15,640 nt of DNA from assembly GCA_947074245.1 (NCBI GenBank), contig CAMTOW010000010.1:1-15640 (forward strand), given 5' to 3'. The notes under the pieces were generated by a model. That model had not been told where the DNA came from. It saw only the letters and a program-made list of their open reading frames with translations, and made no database searches. A program made the position numbers and the translations under genes. This document shows, in pieces, positions 1 to 7,213 of this stretch; within the stretch, counting starts at the first letter, position 1, and every line of letters starts with the position of its first letter. This DNA comes from an uncultured Bacteroidales bacterium (lineage in GTDB: Bacteria > Bacteroidota > Bacteroidia > Bacteroidales > JAUNSR01).

Positions 1-61
1 CAACCAATTTATGTCTGAGTTGGAGTATATTGCTAAACTGAAACTAACCGGAAAAAACATG

Positions 62-98
62 AAAAAGCCGAACCCCATTTCCGGAGTTCGGCTTTTTT
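62..98. terminator. Bidirectional intrinsic terminator ending the efflux operon
   Basis: Perfect 12-bp stem: AAAAAGCCGAAC at 62-73 pairs with GTTCGGCTTTTT at 86-97 around a 12-nt loop. An A-run flanks one side and a T-run the other, so it can work on both strands. It starts about 20 nt past the stop codon of the minus-strand permease gene and closes the efflux operon. It could also end a plus-strand gene entering from the left edge. The first ~60 bases hold no identifiable gene of their own; they could be the tail of a neighbouring gene, but the frame cannot be decided. Confidence 0.9.
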
Positions 99-116
99 CA
101 ATCCATATAATAAAAG

Positions 117-1361
117 TCAATATTCGACATTCGGTTCCGCTTTTTCATGCGGATGATGGAGCATGTAGATTGTCTTCCGAAGCTGATGGCGATAAACCAG
201 GCAGGTCGTAAAGAAATAGAACAGACACAGTCCCCATTGCCAACGGTAGTAGAACTCTACTTCATGGAGAGAGGCTCCGCACGAGTTCATCTGAATGAAT
301 CCCTGAATGGTATAGGTGGACGGAATCAGCGAAGCGACAAACTGCCACGGTTTCGGAATGGCAGCCCATGGCCAGGATACGCCCGACATAAAGATGAACG
401 GCATCGACAGGAATACGAAGAACAGCATCGGGAACTCACGTCCGCGGATCAGACAGGAAAGCGTCATCCCCATAAAAATAGAGGAGAGGATAAACGGAAG
501 TGTGAACAGCAGGATCTCTTCGGTATTGCCCAGTCGGGGGTATTTGAAGATGTGAGGCACGACGATCAACGTCCATACCGATGCAAGGATCGCGATGGTT
601 ACATAACATAGCGCTTTGCCCAAAACGATTCGGAAGGTTCCGAAATAATGATGGTTGAGCGGAACGAGAAGCCCTTTGCGGTTGCGTTCGCGTTCGGTTC
701 CGGCAAGCATCCCGATGGCAAGCAGCAGCGATTGCTGGATCACCATCACCAAGACTGCAGGCATAATGAACGAAGCGAATCCCTGTGTGGGATTGAACAG
801 GGAGATATAGGCTCCCTTGACAGGCTCGATCGACATCGATTCCTGTTTGACGGTAGCACCTGCCAACCCTTTTTTCTTCACTTCGCTGTTGAACGCGCCG
901 ACCACGTCGGTATTGGCCATCATCAGGTTTTTGTAGATCAACATACAGTTCATCTGCGAATAAAGCATGATGTGGGACGATTCGCCGCGGAAGATGTTCT
1001 TCTCAAAATCCCGGTCGAGATAGATGATACCGTAGGCTTCCTCAGAGGCCAGACGGGATTTGGCTTCGTCCATATTGGCGGCGTAGGAGACTACGGAGGC
1101 TTGCGGAGTGGCGTCGAGCATGCGAGCGTATTCGCGGCTCATCGGTGAGCGGCACTCATCGACCACGACTACGGGAATCTCACGCGCGACCTGCGGATTG
1201 TAGATCAGTCCGTAAATGATGGGGTAGCCCAACGGGAGCGCAAATAAGAAGATCATCACCCCCATATCGTGAAATATGGTTTTGAATTCGTGCTTCCAGA
1301 TGTAGGCAGCGTCGAGGAATCCCTGACGAATGGTTCCGCCGATAGTATTGGTGTTGATCAT
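117..1361 (-). CDS. ABC-2 type transporter permease (second permease of the efflux operon)
   Basis: Predicted inner-membrane subunit (414 aa) of an ABC-2 type exporter, resembling the YhhJ/YbhS/YbhR permeases that work with HlyD proteins and TolC. One membrane segment lies near residues 33-54, followed by a ~150-residue extracytoplasmic domain (includes IPVVVVDECRSPMSREYARM). The C-terminal half has about five hydrophobic segments, with the family-like stretch MSGVSWPWAAIP and then a Pro/Ser/Thr turn. I chose the ATG at 1361 over an in-frame upstream start at 1412, because 1361 lies one base past the upstream gene's stop while 1412 would give a 50-nt overlap. It is the last gene before the 62-98 terminator. 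The substrate is unknown, and no ATP-binding subunit is encoded in the operon. Confidence 0.9.
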   Translation of the reverse strand: MINTNTIGGTIRQGFLDAAYIWKHEFKTIFHDMGVMIFLFALPLGYPIIYGLIYNPQVAREIPVVVVDECRSPMSREYARMLDATPQASVVSYAANMDEAKSRLASEEAYGIIYLDRDFEKNIFRGESSHIMLYSQMNCMLIYKNLMMANTDVVGAFNSEVKKKGLAGATVKQESMSIEPVKGAYISLFNPTQGFASFIMPAVLVMVIQQSLLLAIGMLAGTERERNRKGLLVPLNHHYFGTFRIVLGKALCYVTIAILASVWTLIVVPHIFKYPRLGNTEEILLFTLPFILSSIFMGMTLSCLIRGREFPMLFFVFLSMPFIFMSGVSWPWAAIPKPWQFVASLIPSTYTIQGFIQMNSCGASLHEVEFYYRWQWGLCLFYFFTTCLVYRHQLRKTIYMLHHPHEKAEPNVEY

Positions 1362-1362
1362 A

Positions 1363-2535
1363 TCACGGTTTGTATTTCTGATCGTAAAGTGCCTTACGCA
1401 GTCGTCCTGCAATCAGGAGCGGCAATGCCAGGTACAATACGAAAGTGAGATATTGATACAGGCTGTACCAGATGGGCGATCCGTTGAGGGCCTGTTGTGT
1501 ATAAATCGAAAAGTAATGGCGCACGGGATAAAAGTTGGCGAGCACCTGAAACGGCTTGTACATGGCCATCACCGGGAATGAGAATCCGGTAAGTGAGAAG
1601 CCGACGATACCGAACAGACTGGCGCTGCTCAATCCCAAACGCAACACGGGGAAACAGCCGATGAAGAAAACGCCCAATGCCTGTGTGGAAACGACCATCA
1701 TAAACATGGCAAGCATCACGGGCAATGCGCCGTTGGCGTGCGGGAAATGCAGAAAGCCGAACAGGTAGATATTGATTCCCCAACCGACCAACGTAAAGAG
1801 GATCGTTTGCGGAAGGAGTTTTCCCAGAAGCACTCGTAGCAACGACCGGTTTCCTTCGATCAGCAAACGGCGCGAAGTGCCCGCTTTGATCTCGACGCCG
1901 ATGGTGAACACGGTCATCAACAGGATCATCAGCTCGATCATAACGGGCAGCATGATGTTGTTGAGGAACACGGAGTAGTTGACCCACGGATTGCCGATGG
2001 GATTGGTATCGAGAATGACGGGTTGCAGTTTGGCGTCCATCTCCCTTTGCGGGACGCCTTTGGCGATCATCGTTTGCCGGATCACGCTCCCGTTGGCAAG
2101 GGCGGCAGTCATCTTCAGGGCTTTGTAGGTAAAACCTCCGGCCACGAAGTAGGCGTCGTTGGTGAAGAAGCTCAGTTCGGGTTGTTTACCGCTGCTGGCT
2201 TTCTCCTGAAACCCTTCGGGAATCATCAGGAAGGCGTATATCTCATTGCGCTGCATCGCCTCGCGCGCCTCGTGGTAGCTGTTGAGCTTGTAATCGACAT
2301 CTACGAAACTCATCGATTCGAGCGTACGAATCAGGTTTCGCGAAGATTTCGATTTGTCGAGATCCACCACGGCTACGGGAAGGTCGTTGGGAACGCCTTG
2401 CCACATGAGCGTGGTGAAGAAGAACGCGCAGAAAAGCGGTACGCCTATGATGCAGATCAGATAAACCGGACGGCTCACCAAGCGTTTGCATTCGCGCACG
2501 AAAATGGCACGGAGTCCTTTGTTTGTATTGCTCAT
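1363..2535 (-). CDS. ABC-2 type transporter permease (first permease of the efflux operon)
   Basis: Inner-membrane ABC-2 permease of 390 aa, homologous in plan to its downstream neighbour. It has one N-terminal membrane segment (about residues 22-44, beginning VYLICIIGVP), a large extracytoplasmic domain opening with LPVAVVDLDKSKSSRN, and about five C-terminal membrane segments with the turn LTGFSFPVMAMYKPFQ. Its stop codon is separated from the next gene's ATG by one base, so the two are almost certainly co-translated and probably form a heterodimer, as proposed for YbhS/YbhR in E. coli. It starts 12 nt after the HlyD gene ends. Walker A/B and ABC signature motifs are absent, so it is not a fused ATPase-permease. 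Substrate unknown. Confidence 0.92.
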   Translation of the reverse strand: MSNTNKGLRAIFVRECKRLVSRPVYLICIIGVPLFCAFFFTTLMWQGVPNDLPVAVVDLDKSKSSRNLIRTLESMSFVDVDYKLNSYHEAREAMQRNEIYAFLMIPEGFQEKASSGKQPELSFFTNDAYFVAGGFTYKALKMTAALANGSVIRQTMIAKGVPQREMDAKLQPVILDTNPIGNPWVNYSVFLNNIMLPVMIELMILLMTVFTIGVEIKAGTSRRLLIEGNRSLLRVLLGKLLPQTILFTLVGWGINIYLFGFLHFPHANGALPVMLAMFMMVVSTQALGVFFIGCFPVLRLGLSSASLFGIVGFSLTGFSFPVMAMYKPFQVLANFYPVRHYFSIYTQQALNGSPIWYSLYQYLTFVLYLALPLLIAGRLRKALYDQKYKP

Positions 2536-2547
2536 AGCGGATGTTTC

Positions 2548-3573
2548 TTATATTTTTCTTTTCCAAAGGGCGCTCATGCCGGGACGTAATCCTTCGACCG
2601 GTGTTGCCGGACGACAACGAACCTCGAAGGTTTTCGAATCGTATTCGCCGGTGGTTTTGGTAGCGCGCCAGATGGCATAGGTTCCCATATCGCGGATTTG
2701 ATAGATCTTCATTTTTACTTCCTGATTGCCCAATGCGGGGATGATCAGGTCAAGTTCCTGATCCATTTTCATATCGTTGAGCAGTTCTTCGCGCACATTG
2801 AACGATACCCACATCTTATCCATATTCAAAAGGCTCATTACGGGAGCTCCTGCTCCGACCAATTCGCCGTAAAGCGGATAGATCTGGGAGATCTGACCCG
2901 AGATGGGTGCGGTAAGGTGGCTGTCTGCCAATACGGCTTCAACCTGATCGACGCCAGCGCTAGCCTGGGATACGGCTGCGGCTGTCATCTCTTTGTCTTC
3001 GATCTGCGCTCCGGCAAGAGCCAGGTCGTATTGCGCTTTGGCTGCTTTTTCGGTTGCTACCATCGCGTTGTAATTGGCTGCGGCTTCGTCGCGCTTCTGT
3101 GCCGACGCGACCCCTTTTTCAAAAAGGGCTTCGACACGATCGTAGGTCTTCTTGGCGATATCGACTCCGGCCTGCGCTTTCATCCACATCTCATACGCCG
3201 ATTGGATCAACTGAGGACGGGTGCCGACATCGGCTTTCTTATTTTGAGCGATTGCCGCTTTCTTCATGGCTTCTACCTGCATCAGTTTGGCTTCTGCTTC
3301 GGCAGAGAAGATGGATACGAGCGTATCGCCTTTCTGAACGTTCTGCCCTTCTGAGACAAAGATGTGGGCGATACGGCCGGTGAGTTTACCCGAGATGCGG
3401 GTTTCGTCGGCTTCGGCCTGCCCCTGGATCACTTCTTCGTGTGGGCGAAGGGTGAAGAACCCGACGATGATCACCACGATGATGGCTGCGATCAGTACCA
3501 GAAAGGCCAATATGAGGTTCTTATTGGATTTTTTTACGGAGTTGGAAGTATTTGTTGTCATTGTGGATTTCAT
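2548..3573 (-). CDS. HlyD/EmrA-family membrane fusion (periplasmic adaptor) protein
   Basis: Periplasmic adaptor of 341 aa linking inner-membrane permeases to the TolC-like channel. Residues 1-18 are polar and cytoplasmic, and residues 19-41 are a single membrane anchor. A biotinyl-lipoyl-like half motif follows (SGKLTGRIAHIFVSEGQNV, from residue 61), then a long Ala/Lys/Glu-rich alpha-helical hairpin at about 91-215. The second lipoyl half is marked by LTAPISG at 220-226, followed by a beta-barrel region containing MWVSFNVREE. The length suits the family. Its ATG overlaps the tolC-like stop codon as TAATG, which supports this start over Met5 and suggests translational coupling. The preference for ABC-2 permeases is inferred only from the neighbours. 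Confidence 0.95.
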   Translation of the reverse strand: MKSTMTTNTSNSVKKSNKNLILAFLVLIAAIIVVIIVGFFTLRPHEEVIQGQAEADETRISGKLTGRIAHIFVSEGQNVQKGDTLVSIFSAEAEAKLMQVEAMKKAAIAQNKKADVGTRPQLIQSAYEMWMKAQAGVDIAKKTYDRVEALFEKGVASAQKRDEAAANYNAMVATEKAAKAQYDLALAGAQIEDKEMTAAAVSQASAGVDQVEAVLADSHLTAPISGQISQIYPLYGELVGAGAPVMSLLNMDKMWVSFNVREELLNDMKMDQELDLIIPALGNQEVKMKIYQIRDMGTYAIWRATKTTGEYDSKTFEVRCRPATPVEGLRPGMSALWKRKI

Positions 3574-4991
3574 TAAAAGTTTTTACCGATTGCTTTAGAT
3601 AGATAGATATCGCTCAGACGGACACCGATTTCCGCGTCGATTTTCTCAGACTGGGCCTTCAGCCACGCCGTTTGCGCTTCGAGCACATTCTGTGTGGTGA
3701 GCATTCCTTCCTGATAACCGACCTGGGCGTTTTGCAGATTCTCATCGGCCTTGTTCATATTGGTGATGCTCATCAATAGGGTCTTGTTGGCTTCGCGGGT
3801 GCGGAATACGGCCTGATTGACCTGAAGTTCGATCTTCTCGCGCGCGTCTTCGAGTTTCAATACCGATGTGCGCGTCTCGGCTTGGCTTACTTTGAGTTTG
3901 TAGTAATTCTGCCCCCAATGCCAGATCGGAATCTTGACGCCGACACCGACGGTAAACATTCCGCTGAATTTCTTCTGGAATCCGTCGAATACATGAGGAT
4001 TGGTAACCGCGTAATTCCCCATCAGGGCAACCTGTGGCAACATATCGGAGCGGGTGATGATCTCTTTTTTCTTATAGATATCGGTAACGAGTTCGAGGCT
4101 GCGTAGTTCGCTGCGTCGTTTGAATACGTCGCTCATGTCGATATTCTCCGGTAGGGGAGCGACGGTAAGCGGCGTGTTTTCGTCGACCAGGTTATAATCT
4201 GCCGTGATCGGCAATCCGCAAAGCTGCGCGAGCAACATTTTCGAAAGGACCAGACCGTCGTTGACCTTGGTCAGCGCGACCTGAGCTTCGTTGAGTTTTA
4301 CAGCAACGCTGAGTTGGTCTGACTTGGTGGCGAATCCGTATTCGTACATATTATTGACATCGCTGGTAAGACTCTCCAGTAGCCCGACATAACTCTCGGC
4401 CATCTGTTTTTTATAGACGAGCGAAACGACCTGCCAGTAGGTTTGGTCGATCTCGACGATGAGGTCTTTCACAGCCGTGTTGCGCATACTGCGAGCCAGA
4501 TCTTCCGAAAACTCGGTGATGGCATGGTAGGCACGGATCTTACCTCCCATATAGAGTGGCTGGGTAATGCTGACCGTTCCGACGAACATATCCTTTACAT
4601 CGAAGGTCAGGGCGTCTTTCAAACGATCGGGAATCTGATCCATCCCTTGGAGGGCTGAACTTAAACCGGGACTCACTTTATCGAGGATCCCACCGAGCGA
4701 ACCGGAAACTTTATCGAGCGCGCCGGCAATCTTATTGATCTGTTCGTCGCTGATGAGGCTGATGTCTTTGGTATTATGAAGATATGCGGCCGAGGCGTCG
4801 ATACCCGGAAGGTAGTGTGCGCGTGAGGATTTGACTTCATAACCTGCCGCCTTGATTTTTTCGTCCGCCATCAGGATCTCCTTGTTATTCTTCAATGCCA
4901 TCGTGCGGCATGAATCGAGCGAATAGATCGCTTGAGAGAATGACGGTAAAGAACAGATCAGTAAAAGGCATGAACTGATTAATTTCTTCAT
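3573..4991 (-). CDS. TolC-family outer membrane efflux protein
   Basis: Outer-membrane channel subunit (472 aa), first gene of the efflux operon. A signal peptide covers residues 1 to about 20 (MKKLISSCLLLICSLPSFSQ), typical of Bacteroidota exported proteins. The mature protein has the two-fold TolC plan: long helices full of Ala/Gln/Glu/Lys, plus two short beta-barrel segments marked by QPLYMGGK (144-151) and IPIWHWGQ (354-361). These correspond to the repeated TolC motif before the second helix of each half. A C-terminal helix ends in YLSKAIGKNF. Residues 75-130 form an extended Ser/Gly/Leu-rich insert (around SGSLGGILDKVSPGLSSALQ) that appears larger than in E. coli TolC. It would trimerise and dock with the HlyD protein encoded next. 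Confidence 0.95.
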   Translation of the reverse strand: MKKLISSCLLLICSLPSFSQAIYSLDSCRTMALKNNKEILMADEKIKAAGYEVKSSRAHYLPGIDASAAYLHNTKDISLISDEQINKIAGALDKVSGSLGGILDKVSPGLSSALQGMDQIPDRLKDALTFDVKDMFVGTVSITQPLYMGGKIRAYHAITEFSEDLARSMRNTAVKDLIVEIDQTYWQVVSLVYKKQMAESYVGLLESLTSDVNNMYEYGFATKSDQLSVAVKLNEAQVALTKVNDGLVLSKMLLAQLCGLPITADYNLVDENTPLTVAPLPENIDMSDVFKRRSELRSLELVTDIYKKKEIITRSDMLPQVALMGNYAVTNPHVFDGFQKKFSGMFTVGVGVKIPIWHWGQNYYKLKVSQAETRTSVLKLEDAREKIELQVNQAVFRTREANKTLLMSITNMNKADENLQNAQVGYQEGMLTTQNVLEAQTAWLKAQSEKIDAEIGVRLSDIYLSKAIGKNF

Positions 4992-5036
4992 TGTGATAAT
5001 AGAGTTTATAGAAGTTGTATGATACAGTTACATTGC

Positions 5037-5066
5037 TAAAAATAGAATGAACAACCGTTGTTCAAA
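5037..5066 (-). promoter_or_regulatory. Predicted promoter of the efflux operon
   Basis: Reading the minus strand, TTTG at 5066-5063 is followed after 18 bp by TATTTTTA at 5044-5037. This matches the Bacteroidota -33/-7 consensus (TTTG, about 19-20 bp, TAnnTTTG) with one base off in the -7 box and a slightly short spacer. Transcription would begin near 5030 and give a leader of about 40 nt before the ATG at 4991. The match is by eye only. Confidence 0.5.
5048..5064. promoter_or_regulatory. 17-bp perfect palindrome, likely repressor operator
   Basis: TGAACAAC-C-GTTGTTCA: two perfect 8-bp arms around one central base. It lies between the predicted -33 and -7 boxes of the efflux promoter and overlaps the -33 box. 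Size and position are typical of operators for TetR-family regulators, which commonly control HlyD/ABC efflux operons (E. coli CecR and ybhGFSR is an example). No regulator gene is present in the window, so the binding protein is inferred and would act from elsewhere. Confidence 0.6.
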
Positions 5067-5083
5067 CAACTATGGGTTTAAAT

Positions 5084-5114
5084 AAAAAGCGGACTTCCCG
5101 AAAAACTCCGCTTT
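5084..5114 (-). terminator. Minus-strand intrinsic terminator or leader hairpin
   Basis: An 8-bp perfect stem (AAAGCGGA at 5086-5093, TCCGCTTT at 5107-5114) with a 13-nt loop. On the minus strand the stem runs into five T residues (5088-5084); on the plus strand it is followed by CAGG. It therefore looks like a terminator for leftward transcription just upstream of the efflux promoter. A TATATTTGC box (minus strand, 5129-5121) sits directly before it, so it could instead be the start of a longer tolC leader. Confidence 0.55.
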
Positions 5115-5360
5115 CAGGGCGCAAATATAGATAATTTCTAAGTTTTCGTTATGCAGATATTTCCTGATTATTGGTACTAATAGTCGAATCTCTGATAATT
5201 AATGGTTTAGATTATAAATTTACAGATTCTTAATCGAATAAACTTATAAAGAGTCTTAAATGCTTAAAATCAATTATTAGTTTTTAAAATGATTGAATGA
5301 GATATCGCAGGGGTGTCATGCGGAAATGAGTCAATGTCGGGAGCGGGGGTGCTAAACGAA
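5115..5360. other. Gene-free, AT-rich intergenic stretch
   Basis: No open frame here has coding character. Positions 5130-5300 are strongly AT-rich with many stop codons in all frames, while 5305-5352 is G-rich on the plus strand. The only recognisable element is the TATATTTG box on the minus strand at 5129-5122, which fits the -7 consensus but has no good -33 partner. The stretch lies between two hairpins that both fit leftward termination. Confidence 0.6.
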
Positions 5361-5393
5361 AAAACGGATCATTCGAAAGGAATGATCCGTTTT
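5361..5393. terminator. Intrinsic terminator after the coiled-coil gene
   Basis: Perfect 14-bp stem (AAAACGGATCATTC at 5361-5374 with GAATGATCCGTTTT at 5380-5393) and a 5-nt GAAAG loop. On the minus strand it is followed by a run of six T residues, so it terminates the leftward coiled-coil gene that ends at 5433. Confidence 0.88.
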
Positions 5394-5432
5394 AATATGG
5401 ATTCGTATCGTTTTTGAAAGGGGATGATGCGT

Positions 5433-6311
5433 TTACTTATCAAGAGTAAACGAGCGCTGACCGATCAGATTGCCGTCGGCGAAGATATCGACGCGATAGT
5501 TTCCTGGATAAAGATATTCTTCAATATCCCAATAGGCGCATACCTGGGTTTCTTCTCCTTCGTATTCGATCATTTTACGGATCGAATAGTTGATCTCTTT
5601 ATTTTCGTAACGGAACAGATTGTCTCGGTTCTTGGTGAGAACATCATCATCCGGTTTCATAATGCGGATGTAGATATCTTTTTAGCCGATCGGAGCGGTT
5701 ACGTTTTTAGCAAGGGTAAAGCAGATTTTGATCTTCTCGGCTTTGCTGATCTTGTCGGTCTTCTTATTTCGTTTGTTAAGAGCTTCGGCAGATACGCCTA
5801 CCGCTTCGAGTTTGGATGCCAGGTTGACGCGCTGGGTAAGCACTTCTTTTTCTTTCTTAAGCTGATTGGCAGACTGGGTAGCTGCCTGATATTTCTGGGT
5901 TACCACACGGTTCTCCTCGGTCAGCTGTGCGTTGAGGCGATTGAGTGAATCGACCTGCATCACATAGGTGCGCAAAACGGAGCGTACGGTTGAAAGTTCT
6001 TTCTTGAGTTCGTTGATACGACGGGCGTTGGACGCTTTGGTTGTTTTAAGCTCTTCAACCAGGCGTTGTACTTTCAGGCGTTCGTTCTCAAGTTTGTCAA
6101 TCAGCGAATCGTTGTTGACATTGAGTTTGTAGCCTTCGTATTGGATGGCGAGCTGCGAATATTCTTCCTGCAACTCTTCTTTTTCGATTGCGTATTGTTC
6201 GGTGATTTCGGCCAACTGTTTGTTGGTCTTATAGATGTATATGATGATACCGATGATGATGGCTGCGGCACCCGCACCGACGGCAATCCAAAGTTTTACG
6301 TTCTTATTCAT
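5433..6311 (-). pseudogene. Membrane-anchored coiled-coil protein interrupted by an in-frame TAA
   Basis: The function is not recognised. Counted through the stop, the frame is 292 codons. Residues 7-27 form one hydrophobic membrane segment after a short MNKNVK start. Residues ~30-170 are heptad-like and rich in Glu/Lys/Gln/Leu (long coiled coil). The C-terminal part is globular-looking, with KAEKIKICFTLAKNVTAPIG before the break and GNYRVDIFADGNLIGQRSF after it. A TAA at 5684-5682 (codon 210) stops translation, yet the same frame stays open for 82 more sense codons, beginning KDIYIRIMKPDDDV, to a natural stop. No frameshift is needed: one base change, for example GAA to TAA, explains it. The ATG at 6311 is preferred because a longer reading from 6395 would begin upstream of the predicted promoter. 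Annotators may list two ORFs (5682-6311 and 5433-5660). Confidence 0.75.
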
Positions 6312-6365
6312 TACGAAAAGTACAATTAGACGATAGAAATTGATAGTTTCTGTTTTATAATACTG

Positions 6366-6395
6366 CAAAGGTATTATTTTCCGAAATATACGCAA
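6366..6395 (-). promoter_or_regulatory. Predicted promoter of the coiled-coil gene
   Basis: On the minus strand, TTG at 6395-6393, a 19-bp spacer, then TACCTTTG at 6373-6366. This is a full match to the Bacteroidota -7 element and a good -33. The start site would be near 6359, about 48 nt before the ATG at 6311. This supports 6311 as the true start, because the longer reading begins upstream of the promoter. Confidence 0.6.
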
Positions 6396-6546
6396 TTTTG
6401 CATGGTTGCTCTGTTAACATATTGTGATGTATTAATGGATATTTAACGCTTTTCATAAGGGAATCACCTCGTTAACAGGCAAATTATGGCTAATTTTAGA
6501 TTGCTATAAAAACCGGAAGGCCATACGAGCCGGAGGTTATTTTACC

Positions 6547-6554
6547 TATATTTG
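6547..6554 (+). promoter_or_regulatory. Predicted -7 element of the PASTA-rluD-ddl-acyltransferase operon
   Basis: TATATTTG, a full match to TAnnTTTG, ends 28 nt before the first ATG at 6583. No convincing -33 TTTG is seen at the expected distance. It is placed divergently from the coiled-coil gene promoter in a 271-nt gap. Confidence 0.5.
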
Positions 6555-6582
6555 CAACCTTGTAATATATAGCGCAGAAAAT

Positions 6583-7200
6583 ATGTCTATCAAATCGTTT
6601 TTTTCGAACATTATCGTACGCAACTTATTGTTGTTGGTCCTGATGTGCTTTTTGCTTTTGGGCGGAGTCTTGTATTGGCTCGATAGTTATACGATGCATA
6701 ATCAGGCGATTATCGTGCCCGATGTGAAGGGCGCGTTGCCCGAAGAGGCTGCTCCGCTTTTGAAAAAGAAGCATTTGCGTTTTCAGATCGTAGATTCGGT
6801 ATATATGCGCGGACAGAAGCCGGGCGTAATCGTAGAACAGATACCCGCTGCGGCATCTAAGGTGAAAGAGAACCGGATCGTGTTCCTGACCATCAATGCC
6901 AACAACGCGCAAACCGTAGAATTGCCCGATATGATCGATATATCTCAGAGACAGGCGAAAGCATCGTTGCGCGCTTTGGGATTCGTGGTAGACAGCGTTC
7001 GGTACGTACCTTCGGAATACCCCGATCTGGTGAAAGACGTTTTCTATAACGATCGAAGCGTTATGTCGGGACAACGTCTGCCATATGGTTCGGAACTTGT
7101 ACTTGAAGTGGGTAACGGATTGACCGAGATGCCTGTAGATTCGTTGATGATGGATTCGACAGGAGTCATCGAGGCGGAAGAAATCAATTGGTTTGAATAA
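6583..7200 (+). CDS. Stand-alone PASTA-domain membrane protein
   Basis: 205-aa protein with a short cytoplasmic N-terminus, one membrane segment (about 13-33) and an extracytoplasmic tail carrying two PASTA domains at about 43-106 and 111-178. Each begins with the typical short motif (IIVPDVKG; VELPDMID), continues with the predicted helix (EEAAPLL; RQAKASLRALGF) and ends in a beta strand (IVFLTINA; ELVLEVGNG). PASTA domains are known from the tails of Ser/Thr kinases and penicillin-binding proteins, where they bind wall fragments. Here there is no kinase or transpeptidase domain. It is the first gene of a cluster that includes ddl, so a role in sensing or holding peptidoglycan is plausible but inferred. 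The acidic C-terminus (180-205) is not part of a domain. Confidence 0.9.
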   Translation: MSIKSFFSNIIVRNLLLLVLMCFLLLGGVLYWLDSYTMHNQAIIVPDVKGALPEEAAPLLKKKHLRFQIVDSVYMRGQKPGVIVEQIPAAASKVKENRIVFLTINANNAQTVELPDMIDISQRQAKASLRALGFVVDSVRYVPSEYPDLVKDVFYNDRSVMSGQRLPYGSELVLEVGNGLTEMPVDSLMMDSTGVIEAEEINWFE

Positions 7201-7213
7201 TAAATCGGCTCAA

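Noticed and set aside
11..211. Plus-strand open frame of 66 codons at the left edge
   Set aside because: It runs straight through the terminator hairpin at 62-98 and into the antisense of the permease gene; the protein has no coding character.
1362..1412. Upstream start for the last permease gene
   Set aside because: It would overlap the preceding permease gene by 50 nt; the ATG at 1361 sits one base past that gene's stop and fits the family's N-terminus.
2698..3354. 218-codon plus-strand open frame
   Set aside because: Antisense to the HlyD gene, no recognisable domain, Cys/Phe/His-rich composition typical of a shadow frame.
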